Of a DNA stretch of 64,000 nt, positions 48,847-58,600 are shown piece after piece. Both the position numbers and the translations under genes were made by a program. Origin of the DNA: Streptomyces sp. A2-16 (GTDB lineage: Bacteria > Actinomycetota > Actinomycetes > Streptomycetales > Streptomycetaceae); contig NZ_CP063808.1 of the NCBI RefSeq assembly GCF_018128905.1, positions 8,122,001 through 8,186,000 on the forward strand, given 5' to 3'. Position 1 is the first letter of the stretch; each line of letters begins with the position of its first letter. The notes beneath the pieces are model-generated. The model had not been told where the DNA came from. It ran no database searches and worked only from the letters and a program-made list of their open reading frames with translations.

Positions 48847-50136
48847 CTACCAGCGGGGCACGGCCGGCGTCACCCATCCCGGCTCGGCGACCCGCATGGC
48901 CGCGGCATCGTCCCGCTCGCGCAGCGAACCGTCGTCGTCCAGCCACCGCCGGTGCAGGAACTCCACCTTCTCCCGGTCGAGTTCGACGCCGAGCCCGGGT
49001 GCGTCGGACACCGCGACCCTGCCGTCGGAGAAGGCGAGCCGCTCGGTCAGCACGTCCTCCGACTGCCACGGGTAGTGCGAGTCGCAGGCGTGGTGGAGGT
49101 TCGGCACCGTGGAGGCCACCTGCGTCATCGCGGCCAGGGAGATGCCCAGGTGCGTGTTGGAGTGCATCGACACCCCCACCCCGAAGGTCCGGCAGATCGC
49201 GGCGAGTTGCTGGGTGTTCCGCAGCCCGCCCCAGTAGTGGTGATCGGACAGCACCACCTGGACCGCGTCCCGGGCGAACGCCTCCTTGATCTCCGCGAAG
49301 GTCGTCACGCACATGTTGGTGGCGAGCGGGACGCCGGTCCCGGCGGACACCTCCGCCATCGCGGCGGTCCCCAGCGCGGGATCCTCCAGGTACTCCAGGA
49401 CGTCCCCGAGTTCCTCGGCCACCCTCAGCGAGGTCGCCACGCTCCAGGCCCCGTTGGGGTCGAGCCGCAGAGGGTGTCCGGGAAAGGCCTCGGCAAGCGC
49501 CCTGATGGCCGCGATCTCCTCGTCCGGCGGAAACACCCCGCCCTTGAGCTTGAAGGACGTGAAGCCGTACCGCTCGGTGAACAGCCGGGCCTGCTCCACC
49601 ACCCCCGCCGGGTCGAGAGCCGCCCCCCAGTCGTCCTTCTCACAGGCCACGCCCTCGGGGTGCGCGGCCCACTTGTAGAACAGGTAGGCGCTGTACTCGA
49701 CCGCGTCCCGCACCTTGCCCCCGAGCAGCGCGTGCACCGGCAGGCCCAGCGCCCTGCCCAGCGCGTCGAGACAGGCCACCTCGAACCCGGAGACGACGGA
49801 CAGCCGCAGTTTGTCGGCGGTCTGCACGCCCCGCAGCCCTCCGACGTCGACCTGGCCGGAGACCTGGGAGGAGTCGACGGCCACCTGGTCCGCGAGCGTG
49901 AACAGGCCGTTCAGATCCCCGACCTGACGTCCGATCAGCTTGCTCGCGAACGGCCGGGCCAGCTCCAGGTACTTGGTGTCGCCGTACGTCTCCCCGACCC
50001 CCGTGACCCCGTCGGCGGTCTCGACCTCGACGATCAGCCGGGGCGTGTAGGGCTGGTGGACGCCCTGCGTGTTCAGCAGCGGCGGATCCGCGACGAGGAT
50101 CGGTGTCAGCCGGACATCGGCGATGGTGAGGTTCAC
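48847..50136 (-). CDS. Glucarate dehydratase-like enolase-superfamily enzyme
   Basis: A 429-residue acid-sugar dehydratase. The KxK catalytic motif is SFKLKGG (about residue 196), the first metal ligand is in LRLDPNGAW, and the His-Asp dyad region reads SMHSNTHLG near 330; these match the glucarate dehydratase subgroup, which makes 5-keto-4-deoxyglucarate. The GTG start overlaps the stop of the upstream dehydratase gene (GTGA). Next-step chemistry by that neighbour supports a D-glucarate or galactarate route. Confidence 0.85.
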   Translation of the reverse strand: MNLTIADVRLTPILVADPPLLNTQGVHQPYTPRLIVEVETADGVTGVGETYGDTKYLELARPFASKLIGRQVGDLNGLFTLADQVAVDSSQVSGQVDVGGLRGVQTADKLRLSVVSGFEVACLDALGRALGLPVHALLGGKVRDAVEYSAYLFYKWAAHPEGVACEKDDWGAALDPAGVVEQARLFTERYGFTSFKLKGGVFPPDEEIAAIRALAEAFPGHPLRLDPNGAWSVATSLRVAEELGDVLEYLEDPALGTAAMAEVSAGTGVPLATNMCVTTFAEIKEAFARDAVQVVLSDHHYWGGLRNTQQLAAICRTFGVGVSMHSNTHLGISLAAMTQVASTVPNLHHACDSHYPWQSEDVLTERLAFSDGRVAVSDAPGLGVELDREKVEFLHRRWLDDDGSLRERDDAAAMRVAEPGWVTPAVPRW

Positions 50137-51086
50137 AGCGCGGCTCCTACGAGGTCGAGGCCGGTGGTCAGCAGCAGGCGCAGGTCGGCCAGGTCGGCGT
50201 CGGACGGGTCGGTGAGGGGTGCGCGCACGGGTCCGACCGGGCGCCCCCGCAGCCGTGCCGCCGCCTTCACCAGGGAGACGGCGTACCCGGGCACCCGGTC
50301 CCGGAGCTCGACGAGCGGAACGTAGAAGTCGCGCAGCAGCTTCTCGACGGTGCCGTGGCCCCGGTCGCCGTCGCGCAGTGCGCCGAAGAACGCGTCGGCG
50401 ATCTCGGGGGCGAAGGCGTGGACGGCGGAGGAGTAGGCGGGGACGCCGACGGTGGCGTAGGCGCGGGCCTGGATCTCGGCGGTGGAGGCGCCGTTGAAGA
50501 ACAGGAAGTCCTCGGGCGCGGCCAGTGTGAGGCGCTGGAGCCGGTCGAGGTCGCTGTGCCCGTCCTTGAGCCCGATGACCCCGGGGATCCCGGTGATGCG
50601 CCGGAACGCGTCCAGGCCGAAGGCGACCTGGCCGCGCTGGTAGGCGATGAGCGGCAGCCGGGTTCGCGCCGCGATCTGCTCCAGCTGGGCGACCAGCCCG
50701 TCCTGCGGGGCGGCGACCAGGTAGTGCGGGAGGACCAGCAGGGCGTCGGCCCCCGCCTCCTCGGCGATGCGGGCGAAGCGGACGGCCTGCGCCCAGCCGT
50801 AGCCGGTCCCGGCGACGACGGGCACCCGGCCGCCGGCCTCCTCGACCGCGATGGTGACGACCTGGCGGTACTCGTCCTCGTCCAGGGAGAAGAACTCACC
50901 GGTGCCGCAGGCGGGGAAGACCGCGCCGGGTCCTGTGGCGATCTGCGCGGCGACGTGGGCGCGGAAGCCGTCCGGGTCGAGGCCGCCGTCGTCGTGGAAG
51001 CTCGTGAGCGGGAACGACAGCACACCGCGTGCCATGCCCTCCCGCAGCCGTCGGGCCGTGTCCGGGTCGGAGGTCACCCTCGCCAT
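50133..51086 (-). CDS. 5-dehydro-4-deoxyglucarate dehydratase (DapA family)
   Basis: A 317-residue class I aldolase-type dehydratase converting 5-dehydro-4-deoxyglucarate to 2-oxoglutarate semialdehyde with loss of CO2 and water. Motifs: FPACGTGEFFSL (about residue 58), AYQRGQVAF with the Tyr, and Schiff-base Lys in GLKDGHSD near 173. FPACGTGEF is characteristic of this subgroup. It is first in a unit with the glucarate-type dehydratase and is divergent from an IclR regulator whose likely operator lies just upstream. Confidence 0.87.
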   Translation of the reverse strand: MARVTSDPDTARRLREGMARGVLSFPLTSFHDDGGLDPDGFRAHVAAQIATGPGAVFPACGTGEFFSLDEDEYRQVVTIAVEEAGGRVPVVAGTGYGWAQAVRFARIAEEAGADALLVLPHYLVAAPQDGLVAQLEQIAARTRLPLIAYQRGQVAFGLDAFRRITGIPGVIGLKDGHSDLDRLQRLTLAAPEDFLFFNGASTAEIQARAYATVGVPAYSSAVHAFAPEIADAFFGALRDGDRGHGTVEKLLRDFYVPLVELRDRVPGYAVSLVKAAARLRGRPVGPVRAPLTDPSDADLADLRLLLTTGLDLVGAAL

Positions 51087-51093
51087 CTCCCTA

Positions 51094-51114
51094 TGTAGAC
51101 GATATCTACGTATG
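51094..51114. promoter_or_regulatory. Palindromic operator for the sugar-acid operon
   Basis: TATGTAGA, 5 nt, TCTACGTA (7 of 8 pairs) lies 8 bp upstream of the 5-dehydro-4-deoxyglucarate dehydratase start and about 77 bp upstream of the divergent iclR. AT-rich palindromes of this kind are usual IclR targets. Confidence 0.7.
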
Positions 51115-51190
51115 AAGATGGAGATTAGGTAGGCGAACCGTCCCCGTCAATGGGCCGTGCCCGGTTCGATGGTCCGATTACCATCGGCGC

Positions 51191-51994
51191 ATGTCGGAGA
51201 CAGGGGCCGAGCGCCCGGAGACCGGGGGCGTCCGCGAGGTGAAGTCGGCCGCCCGCACGGTCGAGCTCCTCGAACTGCTGGCCGCGCGCGGCGACCGCCC
51301 GGCCCGGCTCCAGGAGCTCGCGGACGCGCTGGGCGTGCCGCGCAGTTCGATGTACGCGCTGCTCCAGACGCTGATCTCGCGCGGCTGGGTCCGCACCGAC
51401 GTCACCGGATCGCTCTACGGCATCGGCATCCACGCCCTGCTCACCGGCACCAGCTACCTGGACTCCGATCCGCGCGTACGGATCGTGCGGCCGTATCTCG
51501 ACGAGGCGTCCCAGGCGCTGGGCGAGACCATCCACCTGGGCCGGCTCGACGGCCGGGACGTGGCCTATCTGGCGACGCGCGAGTCGCACGAGTACCTGCG
51601 CACGATCAGCAGGGTGGGCCGCCGGCTGCCGGCGCACGTCGGCGCGCTGGGCAAGGCACTGCTGGCCGAGCGGCCCGACGAACGGCTCCCCGAGGGGCCG
51701 TACGAGGCGCTCACACCGAACTCCCACACCACCCGCGACACCCTGCTGACCGACCTCACCGAGGTGCGCGCCCGCGGCTACTCGATCGACCGCGAGGAGG
51801 GCGTCCTCGGCATCGTCGGCTTCGGCTTCGCCCTGCGCTACGACTCCCCCGCCCAGGACGCCATCAGCTGCTCGGTCCCCGTGGCCCGCCTCACGCCGGA
51901 GCACGAACAGCGGATCGTCGCGGTGATGCGGGAGATCAGGGCCAAGATCGAGGCGACGGCACCGGGTGCGGGAGGCGCCCCGCACTGGCGTTAG
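51191..51994 (+). CDS. IclR-family regulator of the sugar-acid genes
   Basis: A 267-residue regulator with an N-terminal winged helix (LLAARGDRPARLQELADALGVPRSSMYALLQTL region, about 30-75) and a C-terminal ligand-binding domain (GRRLPAHVGALGKALLAE, GIVGFGFAL). Divergence from the 5-dehydro-4-deoxyglucarate dehydratase gene plus the palindrome between them indicates local repression, relieved by a pathway intermediate. Confidence 0.9.
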   Translation: MSETGAERPETGGVREVKSAARTVELLELLAARGDRPARLQELADALGVPRSSMYALLQTLISRGWVRTDVTGSLYGIGIHALLTGTSYLDSDPRVRIVRPYLDEASQALGETIHLGRLDGRDVAYLATRESHEYLRTISRVGRRLPAHVGALGKALLAERPDERLPEGPYEALTPNSHTTRDTLLTDLTEVRARGYSIDREEGVLGIVGFGFALRYDSPAQDAISCSVPVARLTPEHEQRIVAVMREIRAKIEATAPGAGGAPHWR

Positions 51995-52044
51995 GCACAG
52001 CGAAAAGGCGCTCTTCTACCCGCCGACCCCCACCCCAAACGGGA

Positions 52045-52060
52045 CGTGATCCAGATCACG
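52045..52060. promoter_or_regulatory. CRP/FNR-like palindrome upstream of an MFS gene
   Basis: CGTGAT-CCAG-ATCACG is perfectly symmetric and contains GTGA-N6-TCAC, close to the Crp site used in Streptomyces. It lies about 120 bp before the MFS start. A possible promoter (TTGATACAAAT at about 52090) follows. Confidence 0.5.
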
Positions 52061-52181
52061 CGACCCGGGCTGTCTCCACAACCGCGTGCTTGATACAAAT
52101 TCCTCGCGCGTTCCTGTCCGTCGACGGCTTGCGCCCAACCCCCTTTTCGAGCCGCTTCTTTCGCATGCCCTGGGAACGCCC

Positions 52182-53369
52182 GTGTTCGCCCGTCGCTCCA
52201 CCCTGCCCTGGCCCCTCATTGCCCTTTTCACGGCCGGCTACCTCGCCCCCTACCTGCTGCCGACCACCGTCGGCAGGCTCGACTCGGGGCTTCCGCTCAC
52301 CGCCACCGAGGCCGGTGCCGTCGGCAGCGCGCTGCTGCTGAGTTCGGCGGCGGCGGGCTTCCTGCTCGCCTCCCGCGTCGACCGCTTCGGCCCCCGCACC
52401 CTCGCCCGCATCGGCCTGACCCTCGCCGTCCTCGGCTACGGCGGCGCCGCCCTCGTCCACGCGGTCCCGGCGGTCGTCGTGGGCGCCCTGATCGGCGGTT
52501 TCGGATCCGGTACGTCGACGGCGGTGGCCGCCACCGGCATCGCCGCCCAGCCGGACCCGCACCGCACCACCACGGTCGGTCTCCTCGGCGTCTCCGCCCT
52601 CGCGGGCGCCGTCTACCTGGCCGTCCCGCACCTGGGCCCCGGCCACGGCCGGCCCCTCGCCGCGATCGCCCTCACCGCGCTGGCGGTCTGGCCCCTGACC
52701 GGCCGTCTCCCGCTGCGCACGGCCCCCGCCCGCGGCCGGGACACCGCCACCCCGCTCCCCCACCGCCGCTCCGGCCTGCTCCTCGCCGCCACCCTGCTCT
52801 GCTGGTCCCTCGCCCAGAACGCCCTGTGGGGTGTCAGCGGCCGCATCGGGCTCGCCCAGGCCCACCTCTCCGAGGCGACGGTCGGCGCGGTCTTCGCGAT
52901 CGCCCTCGGCGCGGGCCTGCTGGGCGTCGTCGGCGCGGGCGCCCTCGGCCCCCGGCTCGGCCGCGCGCTGCCCATCGGCGGCGGCACGGTCCTCATCGCC
53001 GCCTGCATCACCCTCAGCGCCTCCGCGACCGACCTGACGTCCTTCGCGACCGGTGAGATCGCGTGGAACACGCTCTACCCGATCGTCCTGTCGTACGTCA
53101 TCGGCCTGGCCGCCTCCCTGGACCCCCGAGGCCGCTGGGCGGTCCTGGTCGGCTCGGCATCCTCACTGGGCACGGCGGCAGGCCCCCTGACCGGCAGCCT
53201 CCTCGCGTCCCGGGCCGGCTTCCCGGTCATGGGCACGGTCCTGGCGGCGGGCCTGCTGCTGATCGCGGTGCCGATGACGCTGGTGGCGCTGGGCGCGGGC
53301 AGGCGAACCCTCCCGGTGGTGGAGATCCAGGTGGAAACCCAGGCCTACGACAGGGCGACGGCGGCGTAG
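52182..53369 (+). CDS. MFS transporter, about 12 helices
   Basis: A 395-residue membrane transporter. Alternating hydrophobic segments begin at PWPLIALFTAGYLAPYLLP, and a motif-A-like loop ASRVDRFGPRTLAR follows helix 2. GTG 52182 is preferred because a promoter-like sequence lies near 52090; GTG 52086 would add 32 residues of non-membrane character. The substrate is not evident and no neighbour is co-directional. Its stop is 11 bp from the convergent deaminase gene. Confidence 0.8.
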   Translation: MFARRSTLPWPLIALFTAGYLAPYLLPTTVGRLDSGLPLTATEAGAVGSALLLSSAAAGFLLASRVDRFGPRTLARIGLTLAVLGYGGAALVHAVPAVVVGALIGGFGSGTSTAVAATGIAAQPDPHRTTTVGLLGVSALAGAVYLAVPHLGPGHGRPLAAIALTALAVWPLTGRLPLRTAPARGRDTATPLPHRRSGLLLAATLLCWSLAQNALWGVSGRIGLAQAHLSEATVGAVFAIALGAGLLGVVGAGALGPRLGRALPIGGGTVLIAACITLSASATDLTSFATGEIAWNTLYPIVLSYVIGLAASLDPRGRWAVLVGSASSLGTAAGPLTGSLLASRAGFPVMGTVLAAGLLLIAVPMTLVALGAGRRTLPVVEIQVETQAYDRATAA

Positions 53370-53380
53370 GAGCCGTCGGC

Positions 53381-54370
53381 TCAGAACTCGTACGCCTCGA
53401 CTTCGGCGAGGTACCGAGCCCGCAGCTCCTCGTCGTGCTCCAGGAAGGACGCGAGGAAGGAGTTGCGGGCAAGCTCCCGCAACCGCTCCTGGCCGAGCCC
53501 GAGAGTCTGCTGAACGGCCTCGAAGTTGTCCCCCGCGTAACCCCCGAAATAGGCCGGGTCGTCGGAGTTCACCGTGCACATCAGCCCGGCGTCCAGCATC
53601 GCCGGCAACGGATGATCACCCAGCACGTCGACCGTCCGCAGCCGCACATTGGACAGGGGACACAGAGTCAGCGGCACCCGGTCCCGCACCAGCCGCTCCA
53701 CGAGCTCCGGCGACTCCACGCACCGCAGCCCGTGGTCGATCCGCTCCACGCCCAGCACGTCCAGCGCCTCGACGATGTACTCCGGCGGCCCCTCCTCCCC
53801 GGCGTGCGCCACCCTCCGCAGCCCCAGCGCCGCCGCGGCCTCGTACACCTCGCGGAACTTCACCGGCGGATGCCCCACCTCGGCGGAGTCGAGCCCGACC
53901 CCGACGATCCGGTCGAGATACGGCTTCGCGGCCTCGAGGGTCGCCAAGGCGGACTCCGCGGACTCGTCCCGCAGGAAGCACATGATCAGCTGCGTCGACA
54001 CGCCGTGGTTCCGCGAGCTGTCGCCCAGCGCCCGCCACAGCCCCTCGACGACCGTCCCCATCTCCACACCCCGCGCGACGTGCGCCTGCGGGTCGAAGAA
54101 GATCTCCGCGTGCCGCACCCCATGCGCGGCGGCCCGGGCGAGATAGGCGTTCGCCAGGTCCTCGAAGTCCCGCTCGGTGCGCAGGACGGCCATGAGCTCG
54201 TAGTACAGGTTCAGGAAGGACTGGAGGTCCTCGAAGTCGTAGGCCTTGCGGAGCTCGTCCGTGGAGGCGTACGGGAGCTCGACGCCGTTGCGCGCGGCCA
54301 GCTCGAAAGCCAGCTCCGGTTCCAGGGTGCCTTCGATGTGCAGGTGCAGTTCAGCTTTGGGGAGGGACAT
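53381..54370 (-). CDS. Adenine deaminase (adenosine-deaminase superfamily)
   Basis: A 329-residue zinc hydrolase. LPKAELHLHIEGTLEPELAF, HAGEEGPPEYI, ERIDHGLR and NSDDPAYFGGY are the metal and active-site segments. The HIEGTLEPEL and PAYFGGY patterns are those of the adenine deaminase subgroup exemplified by Pseudomonas PA0148, not of true adenosine deaminases, so adenine to hypoxanthine is the expected reaction in purine salvage. ATG 54370 begins MSLPKAEL. Confidence 0.85.
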   Translation of the reverse strand: MSLPKAELHLHIEGTLEPELAFELAARNGVELPYASTDELRKAYDFEDLQSFLNLYYELMAVLRTERDFEDLANAYLARAAAHGVRHAEIFFDPQAHVARGVEMGTVVEGLWRALGDSSRNHGVSTQLIMCFLRDESAESALATLEAAKPYLDRIVGVGLDSAEVGHPPVKFREVYEAAAALGLRRVAHAGEEGPPEYIVEALDVLGVERIDHGLRCVESPELVERLVRDRVPLTLCPLSNVRLRTVDVLGDHPLPAMLDAGLMCTVNSDDPAYFGGYAGDNFEAVQQTLGLGQERLRELARNSFLASFLEHDEELRARYLAEVEAYEF

Positions 54371-54390
54371 CAAAGCATCGTACGGCCGCT

Positions 54391-55296
54391 TTATCGCCGT
54401 TTCGGAACCGGTACCCGCAGCAGGTCGTGGGCCACGGTCAGCTCGCCCTCGTACCCGGCCGCCCGCGCCTGCCGTTCGAACTCCTCCGGCTCGGCGTAGC
54501 GCTGACTGAAGTGCGTGAGCACGAGATGCCGCACACCGGCGTCCCGGGCGACCCTCGCGGCCTGACCGGCGGTCAGGTGGCCGTGCTCCACCGCGAGTTG
54601 CTCGTCCTCGTCGAGGAAGGTCGACTCGATGACGAGCAGGTCGACGCCGTCCGCGAGGGCGTGGACGCCGTCGCAGAGGCGGGTGTCCATGACGAACGCG
54701 AACCGCTGACCGCTCCGGATCTCACTGACGTCGTCGAGCAGGACGCCGTTGAGCGAACCCTCGCGCTGGATGCGTCCGACGTCGGGCCCCTTGATGCCCT
54801 GCGCGGCGAGACGGTCGGGGAGCATGCGGCGGCCGTCGGGTTCCGTGAGGCGGTAGCCGTAGGACTCGACGGGGTGGGAGAGCCTGCGGGCCTCCAGGGT
54901 GCAGCCGCCGGTCCGTGCGATCACCCCGTCCTCGGCGACCGGCGCCTCGGTGAGCCGGACGGTCTCCCGGTACGCCGTCGCGTACCGCAACCGGTCGAAG
55001 AAACGCTGCCCCGACTTCGGGTAGTGGGCGGTGATCTCGTGCGGGACCCGGTCGAGGTTGATGCGCTGGATCACGCCCGCGAGGCCCAGGGAGTGGTCGC
55101 CGTGGAAGTGGGTGACACAGATCCGGTTGAGGTCGTGGGCGGCGACCCCGGCGCGCAGCATCTGGCGCTGGGTGCCCTCGCCGGGGTCGAAGAGGATGCC
55201 CTCGCCGTCCCAGCGCAGCAGGTAGCCGTTGTGGTTGCGGTGTCTGGTGGGGACCTGGCTGGCGGTGCCGAGGACGACCAACTCACGTACGGACAC
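54391..55296 (-). CDS. rnz: Ribonuclease Z
   Basis: A 301-residue metallo-beta-lactamase-fold nuclease that trims the 3' end of tRNA precursors. The zinc motif is THFHGDHSLGL near residue 63, with further ligands in FVMDTRLCD and LTHFSQRY. It is the short bacterial form. It sits between the HIT-family gene and the adenine deaminase gene on the same strand. Confidence 0.92.
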   Translation of the reverse strand: MSVRELVVLGTASQVPTRHRNHNGYLLRWDGEGILFDPGEGTQRQMLRAGVAAHDLNRICVTHFHGDHSLGLAGVIQRINLDRVPHEITAHYPKSGQRFFDRLRYATAYRETVRLTEAPVAEDGVIARTGGCTLEARRLSHPVESYGYRLTEPDGRRMLPDRLAAQGIKGPDVGRIQREGSLNGVLLDDVSEIRSGQRFAFVMDTRLCDGVHALADGVDLLVIESTFLDEDEQLAVEHGHLTAGQAARVARDAGVRHLVLTHFSQRYAEPEEFERQARAAGYEGELTVAHDLLRVPVPKRR

Positions 55297-55302
55297 GCCG
55301 AG

Positions 55303-55656
55303 TCACCCGGGGGGCCACTGGAGGCCGCGGCCTCCGACCACATGGGCGTGGGCGTGCCAGACGGTCTGGCCGGCGCCGCTGCCGGTGTTGAAGACGGTGC
55401 GGTAGCTCTCCAGCTTCTCGTCGTCGGCGACGGCCTGGGTCTCGCGCAGGACGTCCGCGGCAAGTTCCGGGGCGGCGGCGGCGAGAACCGCTGCGTTCTC
55501 GTAGTGGGCCTTGGGGATCACCAGGACGTGGGTGGGGGCCTGCGGGTTGATGTCCCGGAAGGCGACGGTGGTGTCTGTCTCGCGAACGATGGTCGCCGGG
55601 ATCTGACCTGCGACGATCTTGCAGAACAGGCAGTCGTCCTGGGGTTCCCCTGCCAT
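55303..55656 (-). CDS. HIT-family nucleotide hydrolase
   Basis: A 117-residue protein starting MAGEPQDDCLFCKIVAGQIP, with the histidine-triad motif HAHAHVVGG near the C-terminus. HINT-type enzymes hydrolyse nucleoside phosphoramidates such as AMP-lysine. The start at 55656 matches the conserved family beginning. It ends 7 bp before rnz. Confidence 0.92.
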   Translation of the reverse strand: MAGEPQDDCLFCKIVAGQIPATIVRETDTTVAFRDINPQAPTHVLVIPKAHYENAAVLAAAAPELAADVLRETQAVADDEKLESYRTVFNTGSGAGQTVWHAHAHVVGGRGLQWPPG

Positions 55657-55687
55657 GTGGTTCCTTCCGTTGAGGTCCTGAGGCATC

Positions 55688-58600
55688 TTAACGAGGCGAC
55701 GTCGGCGGAGTCTTCGCCGGACTGGCCTCCAGAGCCTCAAGCGCGATCCGCACCGCCTCGTCCAGCTGGGCGTCCCTGCCCGCCGCGTAGTCCTGCGGCC
55801 GCTGCACGACCTCCACGTCCGGGTCCACGCCGTGGTTCTCGACGCCCCACTCGTAGCCCTCCAGCCAGAACGCGTACTTCGGCTGGGTGATCAGCGTGCC
55901 GTCGACCAGGCGGTAGCGGCTGTCGATGCCGATGACCCCGCCCCAGGTGCGCGTGCCCACCACCGGGCCGATGCCCAGCGCCTTGATCGCCGCGTTCACG
56001 ATGTCGCCGTCCGAGCCGGAGAACTCGTTGGCCACGGCGACGACGGGACCGCGGGGCGCGTCCCAGGGGTAGCTGTACGGCCGCATCCCCCGCGGCACCG
56101 CCCAGCCGACGATGCGGCGGGCCAGCTTCTCGACGACCAGCTGGGAGGTGTGGCCGCCGCGGTTCTCGCGGACGTCGACCACCAGGCCCTCGCGGGCCAC
56201 CTCGACGCGCAGGTCGCGGTGGATCTGGGCCCAGCCGGGGGCCTGCATATCGGGGACGTGGAGGTATCCCAGCCGTCCGCCCGACTTCTCGTGGACGTAG
56301 GCGCGGCGGTCGGCGACCCAGGCGTGGTAGCGCAGGGGCTCCTCGTCGGAGATCGGCACGACGACGGCGTGGCGCAGCTCGCCGCCGCCGGACGGGGAGA
56401 CGGTCAGCTCGATCGGCTTGTCGGCCGTGCCGACGAGGAGGGGGCCGGGGCCGGTGACCGGGTCGACCGGGTGGCCGCCGACGGCGACGATCGCGTCCCC
56501 GGCGCGGACCGCCACGCCGGGCGCGGCCAGCGGGGAGCGGGCGTGGGGGTCAGAGGTCTCGGTCGGCAGGATGCGGTCGATGCGCCACACCGGCGATCCC
56601 TGCGGGCCGTCCTCGTGACGGGAGATGTCGGCGCCGAGGAGCCCCTGCCGGGGTCCGTGGCCGTGGTTGCCGCGCGGGGTGACGTAGGCGTGCGAGGTGC
56701 CCAGTTCGCCGTGCACCTCCCACAGGAGGTCGACGAGGTCGTCGTGGGTGGCCAGACGGTCCAGGACCGGGCGGTAGCGGTCGAGGACCCCGGCCCAGTC
56801 GACGCCGCTCATGTCGGGGCGCCAGAACTGGTCCCGCATGATGCGGCCGGTCTCCTCGTACATCTGCCGCCACTCGGCCGAGGGGTCGACGGTCTGGCGG
56901 ACCCGGCCGAGGTCGACGGAGACGTTGGTGTCGCTGTCGTCGTCGCCGGAGGCACGCCGGTCGCTCGGTACGACCTTCAGCCGGCCGTCGGTCCACAGCA
57001 GCACCCGCTTGCCGTCGCCGCTGACGGCGAAGTGGTCGGCGTCCGTGGCGAGGTGCTCCAGGCGCTGCTGGGCGAGGTCGTAGCGCTGGAGGTCGGTCTT
57101 GGGGTCGGGGTCGTCCGGGGTGGCCCGGGAGGAGCCGAGGACGCCCCGCACGGGGTGCCTGAGCCACAGGAGGCCGTCCTTGGCCGCCCGCAGGTTGGAG
57201 TAGCGGCCGGCCTCGACCGGGAAGGGCACGATCCGGTCGGCGAGGCCCTCCAGGTCGACACGGGTGGTCGGGGTGCCCTCGCTGTCGGGGGTCTCGTCCT
57301 TGTCGGGGGCCTCGAAGGGACGGCCGTGGCGCTGCGGGCCGAACGGGGACGGGGTGGTCGCCGCGAGGGTGATCAGGTGCGGGCGGTCGCCGACCACGAA
57401 GGCCAGGTCGAAGACGTGCTCGTCGTAGACCGGGTCGAAGGCGCGGTTGGAGAGGAAGGCCAGGTGCTTGCCGTCGAGGGTGAAGGCGGGGGCGTAGTCC
57501 TGGAAGCGCAGGGGGGTGGCCTCGGTGACCGAGAGATCGGTGGTGTTGGCGAGACGGAGCTGGGAGAGCGGGCCGGGGCCGGGGTGCGCCCAGGCGAGCC
57601 AGGCCGAGTCGGGCGAGAAGGTCAGGCCCCGTACGTCGCCGTCCTCGCTGCGGTCGACCTCGCGGACCTCGCCGGTCTCCCGCTCGACGAGCAGCACGCG
57701 GCCGTCGTGCGCGGCGACCGCGGCCCGGCTGCCGTCGGGGGCCATGGCGAGACCCAGGACGCGGCCGAGCTGTCCGGCGGCGAGGCGGCGCGGGGTGGCG
57801 CCGGGGGCGAGTCCGGTGGCGGGCGCGAACTCCAGGGCGTCGTCGCCCTCCGCGTCCGTCACCCACACCACCCACTCCTCGCCCTCCGTGCGGAAGGTGC
57901 GCGGCAGCCGGGCCCGGACGCCGGGTTCGGCGGCCAGGGCGCGGGCCGGGCCCGAGCGGTGGGTGACCCAGTGGACGGCGCCGCGCACGGCGACCGCGCT
58001 GCCGCGCGCGGTGTGGTCGGGGGCGGCCGAGCCGAACCAGCGGGAGGCGTCCAGCGAGTACGGCTGCCGGTCGGCGCGCTGTCCGCCGAGCCGGACCTCG
58101 AGACGGCGCGGCTCGGCGCAGTCGAGGTCGTCGAGGATCCACAGCTCACCGGCGCTGGTGTAGACGATCCGGGTGCCGTCACCGGAGGCGTGCCGGGCGT
58201 AGTAGCCGTCGAGGGGGGTGTGCCGTCGCAGGTCGGAGCCGTCGGCGAGGGAGGAGTAGACGGCTCCGGTGCCCTCGTGGTCGGAGAGGAAGGCGATCCG
58301 GTCGCCCGCCCACACCGGGTACTCCAGGTTGCCGTCCAGGTCGTCGTGGAGCCGGACGAACTCGCCGTCGCCGTCGCGGTCGATCCACAGCTTGCCCGCC
58401 GTGCCGCCCCGGTACCGCTTCCACCAGGCGGCCTCCCGGCCCATGGGCGCGGAGAGGATCACGGTCGCCGGGCCGTGGGCGACATGGCCGACGGGCCCGA
58501 ACGGAAGGGTGGTGCCGGGTCCGCCGTCGAGCGGGACGGTGTGCGCCCAGCTGCGCCGCAGGCTGGCCTGGCCGTGGGTGGTGATGGCGAGGACCTCGCC

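Noticed and set aside
44346..49289. 1647-codon plus-strand open frame
   Set aside because: It lies antisense to phoH and other clear genes and has low-complexity Val/Asp/Arg/Gly composition. It results from high GC.
53381..54370. Assignment as adenosine deaminase
   Set aside because: HIEGTLEPEL and DDPAYFGGY are adenine-deaminase patterns; adenosine deaminases differ in these segments.
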